A stretch of DNA of 64,000 nucleotides, from positions 3,286,001 through 3,350,000 of the forward strand of contig NZ_OY762512.1 of the NCBI RefSeq assembly GCF_963665995.1, written 5' to 3'. A program made the position numbers and the translations under genes. Each line of letters opens with the position of its first letter. Position 1 is the stretch's first letter. The stretch comes from Pleurocapsa sp. FMAR1 (GTDB taxonomy: Bacteria > Cyanobacteriota > Cyanobacteriia > Cyanobacteriales > Xenococcaceae). The notes beneath the pieces are model-generated. The model ran no database searches. It saw nothing but the letters and a program-made list of their open reading frames with translations, and was not told where the DNA came from. Below are positions 1 to 5,932 of the stretch, in pieces.

Positions 1-182
1 AAGCGAAACTTAGTAAAACCTAAAGGCATAAAAACATCTCGCACTAAAGTCAGAATTTCTTGATTGCTTAATAATTCTTGGTTAAGGACATAATTAAGCT
101 TTGCCTCTTCTGGCATACAGTATTGGCAACGAAAGTTGCATTTATCAATTAGGCTGATGCGTAAATAATCTATTTCAGGCAT
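1..182 (-). CDS. moaA: GTP 3',8-cyclase MoaA, N-terminal part (cut by window edge)
   Basis: The first 60 codons of a radical SAM protein run off the left edge of the window. The start of the protein reads [19 protein letters not shown] and continues QYCMPEE, giving the radical SAM Cys-x3-Cys-x2-Cys motif at residues 15, 19 and 22. This LRIS-DKCNFRC-YCMP signature is typical of MoaA, which converts GTP to the cyclic intermediate at the start of molybdenum cofactor synthesis with two 4Fe-4S clusters. The C-terminal cluster region is outside the window. The gene lies about 250 bp from the left end of the transposon and is transcribed away from it; the flank 183-428 shows no gene. Confidence 0.85.
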   Translation of the reverse strand, partial: MPEIDYLRISLIDKCNFRCQYCMPEEAKLNYVLNQELLSNQEILTLVRDVFMPLGFTKFR

Positions 183-428
183 TGAGTGGCTTGGTATAGT
201 TAAAATATATTATTAATTAGGGAATGCGATCGCTATTCGCTACGCTAAAATAGCAGTTAATTTCTTGGTAGCTGTTTATTTTTCTACTTCTATTATTTAG
301 CTTAATTGATGTCACTCTTTAAACCAAGTGAAACTCTTTAAGAGCAGGAATAAAATTTCTATTTTCATGATTAGATCGACTTAGTTTAATCAGGACAAAT
401 CTTTGCATTTGTGTCAGATTTTCCCATT

Positions 429-746
429 TGTACATTAAATGATTATTTGTCAATTTTAAAGAATTAGCGTCACAAATTACAATCGGCTACAAGCCCTTCA
501 TAATAAAGCTTGTAGCTTTTATCATACTCCAATAGACTAAAACTAGATTTAAAGAATTAAATGTCAATTCTTTTCCAAGACATTTTTGACTTTAAAAAAT
601 AAGTGTCAATTTTTTCACTGTTTTATTGCTATCTGAAATACTCAATATATTAAGAAACACAATAAAGCCCATAATCCTTATTTTGAAAGAGCTTTAATAG
701 TTTTTTCAAGCTCAAATAATAAGTTTGTTTAAATAATTAAATGTCA
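429..746 (+). repeat. Array-distal CAST end with TnsB-site-like repeats
   Basis: The terminus TGTACATTAAA starts at 429. Copies of an AT-rich motif ending in GTCA follow in one orientation: 442-452 (ATTATTTGTCA), 461-472 (GAATTAGCGTCA), 554-566 (GAATTAAATGTCA), 598-608 (AATAAGTGTCA form) and 733-746 (ATAATTAAATGTCA). Known V-K CAST ends have the same architecture: TGTACA followed by several degenerate binding sites for the transposase TnsB. A motif in the opposite orientation lies at 1077-1090 (CGACAATTATTTAA); whether it belongs to this end is unclear. No coding sequence is visible in 183-824. Confidence 0.8.
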
Positions 747-824
747 AAATTTGATGTTGATTTGAGAAAATTTCAGCGATCGCCAGGAAGTTACCGACAA
801 CAAATGCTACGTCGATAGTATTTA

Positions 825-1030
825 ACCTGAGTTCGGGATAAGAAAAGGGACAAGTAGTAAGCTTAAAATAATAACAAATTCAGTAAACCTGTCCTATATT
901 TAGTTTAGATGCTTTGTTTTGTAATGTAGATGATTTTTGTCTTCATTTTGAACCTGAATGGCAGAAAAAGTTGCTAAATCATGAAGGAATAAAAAGATGT
1001 AGAGCCAGAAGAATTAGGAAAAATCTCTAA
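825..1030 (+). pseudogene. IS982-family transposase, N-terminal remnant
   Basis: From 896 the frame reads (I)FSLDALFCNVDDFC, then LHFEPEWQKKLLNH, and stops at 1028-1030. This resembles the N-terminus of IS982-type transposases (FSLDALF-VDDFC-FEP-W). The expected ATG is ATA here, and only about 45 codons remain. The sequence ACCTGAGTTCGGG at 825 may be the terminal repeat of the element. It is a dead fragment nested inside the CAST. The family assignment rests on recalled motif similarity. Confidence 0.5.
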
Positions 1031-1117
1031 CCAGGGAGAAACCAAGCATAATAAAAGAGTTGGTTGAATAATTAAACGACAATTATTTAAGACATTTTTC
1101 CATCCAGTTGGAGCATT

Positions 1118-1456
1118 CTATTCAAGATGAGAAGCCCAGTTAAAGTTGCTCTGCTCTATTTCTAAACTAGAGATATTAGATGGGCTCAAAGACAAAAAAG
1201 CTTCAGTATTTAAACTAATCATCAAATAAGCATTCATGATGATTTCCCACCATTTACTAATCTCATCAAATTTGGTAAATCTGTAATTAGTCGGGCCTAG
1301 CTCTTGCTTGCATTGTCGAAAGCCATATTCAACCCATGTTCTCAGTCCATATAAGTTACCAAGAGTTTTTTTCATTTTGTTTCTAGTCTCTTGAAGATTA
1401 GTCATAACAAAAGAAGTTGAATTCTCTGGAATAGTTTCAGGATCGGTAGTTATTTC
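1118..1456 (-). pseudogene. IS701/IS4-type DDE transposase, C-terminal remnant
   Basis: The minus-strand frame is open from 1456 to the stop at 1118-1120. It contains PENSTSFVMTNL, YGLRTWVEYGFRQCKQELG, YRFTKFDEISKWWEI and AYLMISL. These are the C-terminal hallmarks of the cyanobacterial DDE transposases grouped with IS701, including the conserved YGLR-W-E-GF-Q-K-ELG block holding the last acidic residue. The frame is closed by TAG at 1457-1459, exactly where similarity ends, so the N-terminal two thirds are gone. The break abuts the truncated cysteine desulfurase, which suggests one insertion-deletion event removed the starts of both genes. Confidence 0.8.
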
Positions 1457-1459
1457 CTA

Positions 1460-2302
1460 GTAAGTTCTTTCTTTTCTCGTGCCAAAAAAGGGTTAGCCGA
1501 TATTATTAGTCTCCAGGTTGATTCTCTTGGCAGATTAGACTTAGAATATCTCGAACAAGTCTGCAAACAACGACTATCTCTGCTATGTGTCATGGCAGCA
1601 AATAACGAAATTGCTAATATTTACCCCATTCGAGAAATTGGTGAAATAGCTCAAAAATATAATATTCCTTTTCTTGGCGATGCTTCTCCAGCAGTAGGAA
1701 AAATACCAATCGACTTTGAACAATGGGGAATTACTTATCTAGCAATCTCTGGTCATAAATTTTACGCTCCCAAAGGAATAGGAGCATTAATTGTCAGAAA
1801 AGGAGATCATCTAGAACCGATTATCTTTGGTGGTGGTCATCAAAAAGGATTGCGATCGCGAACGTTTAATGTACCTGGTATTGTGGGTTTGAGTGAAGCC
1901 TGTCGATTAAGAATGTTGGAAATGGAAGAAGATGAACAAGCGATTACACGACTACGGGATAAATTACAGAATCTGCTTCAAGAAAAAATCCCCAATCAAG
2001 TTGTCAACGGCGATCTAACTTCTCGACTCGCTGGAAACCTCCATATTTCTATCCCAGGGATTCCCAATAGTGCCGTTCTTGCTAGAATCCGCGCTCACCT
2101 GGCAATTTCTACTGGATCGGCTTGTTCTTCTGGAGTTGCAGCACCATCTCATGTCTTGAGAGCGATGAATCTACCCGAAGAACTAATCGCAGGCTCGCTC
2201 AGAATCGGTTTGGGGAAATTTACTACTGAAGAAGAAATAATACAATCCGCAGAAATTATTTCTGATGCTGTAAAAAAAATTGATCGCTTGATGTCGGTGT
2301 AA
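1460..2302 (+). pseudogene. Cysteine desulfurase (NifS/IscS type), 5'-truncated
   Basis: The frame from about 1523 matches class V PLP-dependent desulfurases: VDSLGRLDLEYLEQ, MAANNEIANIYPI, a DASPAVGK segment, the PLP lysine in SGHKFYAPKG, and the active-site cysteine in STGSACSSG. The best ATG (1592) lies inside the conserved fold, so about 120-150 N-terminal residues of a normal protein of about 390 are missing, including part of the cofactor site. A product could be made from 1592 but should not be a complete enzyme. It fills the place where transposition genes or cargo of the CAST would be, next to the IS701-type remnant. Confidence 0.8.
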
Positions 2303-2305
2303 TTA

Positions 2306-2800
2306 CTAATCTTTGGGTTTCCTTTGACCTCTTTTTAACCTTTCTAACTGTCTCTGTCTAAGTTCTTCAGCTATTCGCATATCAGTTAACTCTTCTCGGT
2401 CGAAAACCAAACCCTCTAATTTAACCAGGTATCCAGCTAATTTCTTAATCTCTTCATCAGTCGGGCGATCGCCTGACAATAATTTTTTCAGCCTACTGAC
2501 AGAAATTTTGGTTTCTTTTGCTAAATGCTTCAAACCCCAGTCTGGATTATCTAAAGTTTTCTCGATTGCAGTGGAGATCGTAGGTAGCGAAGAAAAAGTT
2601 AAATCTTCTTGAAAAGAATTCTGTGATCGCCGTTCCGTAGATTGTTCTTGCTTGCTAATCCAATCCTTAACAGCTTCCTCTAGAGTCTCATTTATATTTT
2701 GTCCTACTTTCTTGGAGGCAGCCTTGAACTCCATGGTCAGTGACTTAGGAATAAATCCCCTCAATTCCTTATATTCAGATGATCTACGTTTATCTACCAC
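2306..2800 (-). CDS. Putative DNA-binding repressor (ribbon-helix-helix plus helix-turn-helix)
   Basis: A 164-residue protein with a GTG start at 2800; an in-frame stop lies just upstream. Residues 8-50 (ELRGFIPKSLTMEFKAASKK, then VGQNINETLEEAV) look like an Arc-type ribbon-helix-helix. Residues 90-125 (LKHLAKETKISVSRLKKLL) look like an XRE-type helix-turn-helix. The tail is basic. The gene is divergent from the ORF72-cas12k group, with palindromes between them. V-K CASTs usually carry a repressor in this position (MerR-type CvkR in some, other HTH proteins in others). Control of cas12k is inferred from position. The reading frame looks intact although the effector is broken. Confidence 0.65.
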   Translation of the reverse strand: MVDKRRSSEYKELRGFIPKSLTMEFKAASKKVGQNINETLEEAVKDWISKQEQSTERRSQNSFQEDLTFSSLPTISTAIEKTLDNPDWGLKHLAKETKISVSRLKKLLSGDRPTDEEIKKLAGYLVKLEGLVFDREELTDMRIAEELRQRQLERLKRGQRKPKD

Positions 2801-2867
2801 TCGCTATTTATCTACCAATATCGCTCATACTCCATTTTCTCACATGATTTCGTAGACAAATTAATAA

Positions 2868-2898
2868 CGCTATTATAGCGATATAAAATATATTGCTA
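2868..2898. promoter_or_regulatory. Overlapping palindromes, candidate CAST operator
   Basis: CGCTATTATAGCG (2868-2880) is a perfect hyphenated palindrome. It overlaps a 23-bp inverted repeat at 2876-2898 whose arms are TAGCGATATA and TATATTGCTA, with one mismatch. Both sit between the repressor-like gene and the rightward gene at 2972, where an autoregulated divergent operator would be expected. They do not fit the AnnACATnATGTnnT site reported for the MerR-type CvkR, in keeping with the different regulator here. Confidence 0.5.
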
Positions 2899-2971
2899 TT
2901 ATTGCTAATTTTTTGTATATTTATCCTATCGATCGCCAGAGTAAGCTATTCGTGAGATCGCAGCTTGAACT

Positions 2972-3445
2972 ATGAATCAATCCATCAAAAATAATTTGCC
3001 TCAGAATACGGCTTTGCCTAATCTTGCTGAAAATTTGGGCATTAAAAAGTTACAAACAAAGATTTCCTATTTGTATAGGCTAGAAAAAACAGAAGAAATT
3101 CATTTATTAACTGCATTGTTCGTAGAGCATCTGGCAGATAATTTGGAATTAATCCAGAAACCTACGCAGATAGAAAATAGCGAACTTTTACCACTGACTT
3201 GCTTTCCCAGTCTTCCGATTAATTTTCCTGACAGCGCAGAAATGCCACTTTTTCTTTATGGAGACAAAGTTGATCATGAATCGATAGAAGATTATGGAAT
3301 TGTAATTGGTCGTTTTTATGCCATCGATCGCTCTATCAATCAGTGGCGGTGGAAATATCTAATTCTTAACAACGCAGATTTTACAATTAATTCTTTTTTC
3401 TCTAGTTGTATTTGTTGGGAAACAGAACTTGAGCCTTTAGATTGA
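2972..3445 (+). CDS. Unknown protein encoded directly upstream of cas12k
   Basis: A 157-residue ORF with an ATG start that ends 9 bp before the cas12k start, so the two were probably co-transcribed. I do not recognise the family. The N-terminal half is rich in Leu, Glu and Lys and probably helical (LEKTEEIHLLTALFVEHLADN). The C-terminal half is aromatic and beta-like (IGRFYAIDRSINQWRWKYLI). There is no signal peptide, membrane helix or metal motif. It does not resemble TniQ, TnsC or Cas12k. It may be a CAST accessory or a chance cargo gene. The frame is undamaged. Confidence 0.6.
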   Translation: MNQSIKNNLPQNTALPNLAENLGIKKLQTKISYLYRLEKTEEIHLLTALFVEHLADNLELIQKPTQIENSELLPLTCFPSLPINFPDSAEMPLFLYGDKVDHESIEDYGIVIGRFYAIDRSINQWRWKYLILNNADFTINSFFSSCICWETELEPLD

Positions 3446-3454
3446 GATAAAACT

Positions 3455-4267
3455 ATGGCTGTTATTAGCATTCAATGTCTTCTACAGGCTACAGAAGAAA
3501 CTCTTCACTATCTGTGGAACTTGATGATAGAACAAAACACTTTATTGGTAAGTGAAATCTTAGAAAAGATTAAAACTCATCCAGAATTAGATGTATGGAT
3601 AGTTCAAGGATATATTCCAGTTGAGAAGATCGATAAAATTGCCAAACAACTCAAGCAACAACCAAAATATGATGGAATGCCTGGTAGATTTAGTACTTCC
3701 GCTAAAACGCTAGTCAAAAATATTTACAAATCTTGGTTTGTCGTTCAGAGAAAGAAAAGAAACCAAAGAAGGAGAAAAAAGTGAAAAAGCACACTCAGTA
3801 CGAACTGTTTCTCAGACGCAGACAGCAGCAACAAGATAATGATGCCAAGAGACAACAGGCAAATAACGAAATTTGCCGATAATCGTTTTGGAGAATCGGA
3901 ATTAGGTCAGTATGTCGATCGCCTGTTAGCGAAAGCAATAGTAGAAATAGCAATCCAATATAGAGTAAACAGTATTGTTCTGCCCGATTTTCAAAATGCC
4001 AGGGAAATTCTAGATAGCGAAATACAGGCTAAAGCAGAGGCGAAGATACCTGGATGTAGAAAGACTCAAAAACAATATGCTAAAGATTTTCGCCAAAGCA
4101 TTCATCGCTGGAGCTATGCTCGTTTGTGTGATGCGATCGCGTCAAAAGCGACTCAAAAAGGTATTGCTATAGAATGCGAGCGCCAATTATTCAATGAAAT
4201 ACCTGAAATACAAGCACGAGATTTAGCTTTAACTGCCTATCGTAATCGTCAAAAAACCACAGGGTAG
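3455..4267 (+). pseudogene. cas12k: cas12k, internally deleted and frameshifted
   Basis: Three pieces align in order with the type V-K effector. Piece 1 (3455-3784) is the N-terminus: MAVISIQCLLQATEE, YLWNLMIEQNTLLVSEIL, PGRFSTSAKTLVKNIYKSW; it ends at TGA 3782-3784 in a lysine-rich stretch. Piece 2 (3781-3882, another frame) reads QYELFLRRRQQQQ, matching the YELLNRQRRQQQ region. Piece 3 (about 3870-4267) reads NRFGESELGQYVDRLLAKAI, SIVLPD, QYAKDFRQSIHRWSYARL, the typical C-terminus. About 270 codons remain of a protein of about 640; roughly 360-370 residues are deleted, including the first RuvC-like segment. Cas12k binds the guide and target without cutting and recruits TnsC/TniQ; this copy cannot. 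It is followed by the tracrRNA locus in the usual order. Confidence 0.88.
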
Positions 4268-4328
4268 ACCGCAGCTTTTAAACATTTCTTATAGTTTTTT
4301 TGTACCTAGATAATTTATTATTGAAGTA

Positions 4329-4808
4329 ATATGCGCCGTATATTCCAATCTGGAATTACGATAAGTGTGGGGTTGTTTGGCTGTTTAGAAAGCAGTCGTA
4401 CTTTCTGACCTTTTGTAGCTACTAGCTCACAGTGCTTGATTCAGTTAAGCAAAGCATTTCACTCTTGATGAACAACTTTGTTGATGAAAAGTACGTTTGC
4501 TGCCAATTCTGCGTTCTAGTTGCGGATTGGGAAAAAACTATTTTAGAAAATACTCGTTGTTCTCTATTATAGTCTAGTTTGCGCCACCAGCAAATGAGTT
4601 GATTGATAGGGGAAGGACACTTTATCAGTCAAGCTTACAAACTATTTTATAAGATACGTCTGTGTAAGTCTAAATGATTTATATGCCCTTATAAAGACCA
4701 AAGGTTTGTAAGTATAGCTCTGACTCAAGAATCATTTAACTATGATGTTCGGGGTACGAATATATCGTCTTGTGGCTACGTTTTCACCCCTTCGTGGGGA
4801 ACTTTTCC
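4329..4808 (+). ncRNA. V-K tracrRNA-like locus, interrupted
   Basis: Two blocks match my recollection of the V-K tracrRNA. The 5' block (about 4329-4430) has ATGCGCCG, GGGGTTGTTTGGCTG, GCAGTCGTACTTTCTGACC and GTAGCTACTAGCTCAC. The 3' block (about 4750-4808) has GGGGTACGAATATA, TTGTGGCTACG and the hairpin CACCCCTTCGTGGGG, then AACTTTTCC. AACTTTTCC (4800-4808) can pair with GGAAGATGTT of the CRISPR repeat, as an anti-repeat should. CTTTC at 4401-4405 can pair with the repeat's terminal GAAAG. The blocks are about 320 nt apart, far more than usual, so the RNA is probably disrupted. The stretch 4809-5016 up to the array shows no gene; GTCGAA at 4818-4823 may be a second anti-repeat. Confidence 0.7.
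4628..4723. repeat. Inverted repeat inserted within the tracrRNA locus
   Basis: CTTACAAAC (4634-4642) and GTTTGTAAG (4704-4712) are exact inverted copies. TTATAAG/CTTATAA lie inside them and AGTCA/TGACT outside. The unit could be a small MITE-like insertion or a long hairpin. It lies within the DNA that separates the two conserved tracrRNA blocks. Confidence 0.45.
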
Positions 4809-5016
4809 TACAAATCTGTCGAACCTAAGCATGGGCGAAACTCCTAGTAGGCTCAACAGAAACTACAAAACCTTTATCTGTTCTTGCTTCTACAAATCAT
4901 AGCCAACAAAAGCAATCTATTTTTAGCTGTTATTTTGATTTATTTAGAAGAACATTTTCTACCTTTGGCAGAAGTAACGGTCAAGGCTCTTGTTAAAAAA
5001 GGTTTAGAAGGGCGGA

Positions 5017-5195
5017 GTTGCTTCGACTCTCCCGATGTGGAAGATGTTGAAAGAGGACAAAACCTTTTATTATGCTTTATTTGTTAATTGTTGCTTCGAC
5101 TCTCCCAATGTGGAAGATGTTGAAAAAGGATGTATTCAAGCATCCCCGATCCTGTTATGTTGCTTCGACTCTGCCGATGCGGGAGATGTTGAGAT
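5017..5195 (+). CRISPR. Short V-K CRISPR array, three repeats
   Basis: Three 37-nt repeats start GTTGCTTCGACTCT and the first ends GTTGAAAG: R1 5017-5053, R2 5090-5126 (C to A inside, last base A) and R3 5159-5195 (several changes, ending GAGAT). Spacer 1 is 5054-5089 (36 nt) and spacer 2 is 5127-5158 (32 nt). The 3' GTTGAAAG ending is shared with V-K repeats. The array lies downstream of cas12k and the tracrRNA on the same strand, the usual V-K order. R3 is the degenerate terminal repeat and leads into the homing guide. No cas1/cas2 is present, as is normal for V-K. Confidence 0.85.
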
Positions 5196-5231
5196 TATTG
5201 GAAAAGTTGAAAGGAGCAGAGGACTGAAAAC
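5196..5231 (+). ncRNA. Homing guide against tRNA-Phe (delocalised short spacer)
   Basis: After the degenerate repeat R3 a second repeat ending, GTTGAAAG, lies at 5206-5213. It is followed by GAGCAGAGGACTGAAAA (5214-5230), identical over 17 nt to residues 22-38 of the tRNA-Phe gene (complement of 5459-5475). The match then stops (CTT against TCC). The protospacer is preceded by GTA, fitting the V-K GTN PAM. V-K CASTs are known to carry such an atypical repeat plus a 17-20-nt spacer that steers insertion next to tRNA genes. It is probably processed with R3 as an extended repeat. Matching length, PAM and spacing together make chance very unlikely. Confidence 0.88.
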
Positions 5232-5253
5232 TTATAAACGCAGTCCTATTTTT

Positions 5254-5411
5254 TGACATTAATTCTTTAAATCTGATTTTTTTAGCAAAAATATTTGCAA
5301 TCTAGTCATAGGAAAACACATTTATAGGCTCAAACACCTATAAAATCGTTCAAGCCATGCAGTTTTTTGACATTAATTATTTAAAACTGACAAATAATTC
5401 TTTAATGTACA
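5254..5411 (-). repeat. Array-proximal CAST end with TnsB-site-like repeats
   Basis: Read inward from 5411 on the minus strand the end is TGTACATTAAAG followed by three motif copies: complement of 5388-5404 (AATTATTTGTCA), of 5368-5383 (TAATTAATGTCA) and of 5254-5269 (GAATTAATGTCA). The first 44 nt match the other end at 38 positions. The terminus is 12 bp beyond the 3' end of tRNA-Phe and 64 bp from the PAM of the homing protospacer. The end begins about 20 bp after the homing guide. Confidence 0.85.
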
Positions 5412-5423
5412 ATATATCTAAAA

Positions 5424-5496
5424 TGCCGGGAGGCAGACTTGAACTGCCGACACGAGGATTTTCAGTCCTCTGCTCTACCACCTGAGCTATCCTGGC
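5424..5496 (-). tRNA. trnF: tRNA-Phe(GAA)
   Basis: A 73-nt cloverleaf: acceptor GCCAGGA/TCCCGGC, D arm GCTC/GAGC, anticodon stem GAGGA/TCCTC with anticodon GAA, T stem GGCAG/CTGCC and discriminator A. CCA is not encoded. Acceptor pair 4-69 is A against C, a mismatch that is unusual for tRNA-Phe. The gene is the target of the CAST homing guide and was left intact because insertion fell just past its 3' end. An inverted repeat GCAAACT/AGTTTGC (5525-5546) lies upstream of it. Confidence 0.93.
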
Positions 5497-5573
5497 TCGC
5501 TGATTATTGCGCTCAACTAATATAGCAAACTGAATGTCTAGTTTGCAAGAAATAAATAATTTCTGTAATTTTA

Positions 5574-5592
5574 ATATCTGAATGTATGTTCA
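5574..5592. promoter_or_regulatory. SmtB/ArsR-type zinc-responsive operator
   Basis: ATATCTGAATGTATGTTCA, about 36 bp upstream of the metallothionein gene, differs at only three central positions from the reverse complement of the S1/S2 SmtB site of Synechococcus smtA as I recall it. It is a 12-2-12-type imperfect palindrome (TGAA/TTCA). Repression by an ArsR-family sensor, relieved by Zn, is inferred; no smtB gene lies in the window. Confidence 0.6.
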
Positions 5593-5628
5593 TATATAAT
5601 ATATTTATTACCTTACTAGAAAAAAATT

Positions 5629-5802
5629 ATGACTACTACCAATTTAGTAAAATGCTCTTGCGATCGCTGTGATTGCGAAATATCTTTAGAAAATGCAATT
5701 GAAAAAGGCGACCAATATTATTGTTGTGCCGCCTGTGCTAATGGTCATGCAAATGATCAAAGTTGTAAAATGTCAGACTGTGGCTGTGGTGAAACCTCAT
5801 AG
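5629..5802 (+). CDS. smtA: Metallothionein SmtA
   Basis: A 57-residue cysteine-rich protein starting MTTTNLVKCSCDRCDC, with YYCCAACANGH in the middle and a CGCGETS end. The spacing of CxCxxCxC, YYC-xxC-GH and the C-terminal CxC follows bacterial metallothioneins of the SmtA/BmtA type, which bind about four zinc ions through Cys and His. It carries ten cysteines, one more than usual (CC in place of CS). The protein buffers Zn and Cd in the cytoplasm. The upstream SmtB-like site supports metal-induced expression. Confidence 0.9.
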   Translation: MTTTNLVKCSCDRCDCEISLENAIEKGDQYYCCAACANGHANDQSCKMSDCGCGETS

Positions 5803-5932
5803 CAACGACTATGTATTCATCGTCCCTCAGTTTGTAAATAGTTTTTTTGACATCATCATCTTCGTTTCTTCAGCATGGAGATGATGAATTAGACTATTAA
5901 TTGGTTAATTAATATAAGCAATCAAAAATGCG

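Larger units (their letters stand above)
429..5411 (+). mobile_element. Decayed type V-K CRISPR-associated transposon (CAST)
   Basis: A segment of about 5.0 kb bounded by inverted ends that both begin TGTACATTAAA. Positions 429-472 and the reverse complement of 5368-5411 agree at 38 of 44 positions by eye. Both ends carry several copies of an (A)ATTA-N-TGTCA motif, like the TnsB-binding repeats of known V-K CASTs. Inside are cas12k remnants, a tracrRNA-like locus, a CRISPR array, a tRNA-matching homing guide and a regulator gene. No tnsB, tnsC or tniQ is visible; where they would be expected lie IS remnants and a truncated cysteine desulfurase. The element cannot move by itself, but its ends could still be recognised in trans. 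The flanking 5-mers (CCATT left, ATATA right) are not a target duplication, so one end has probably been rearranged. Confidence 0.9.

Noticed and set aside
2801-2971. CvkR-type operator AnnACATnATGTnnT
   Set aside because: Only a half-match near CACATGATT; the regulator is not MerR-type and the palindromes at 2868-2898 are better candidates.
3839-4267. A free-standing gene of 142 codons
   Set aside because: Its sequence is the C-terminus of Cas12k, and the preceding 33 codons in another frame carry the adjoining part, so it is a fragment.
5035-5256. Frame of 73 codons with repeated CFDS--DVE motifs
   Set aside because: It is a translation of the CRISPR repeats; the periodicity comes from the repeat DNA. 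The 67-codon frame at 4884-5087 is rejected for the same reason.
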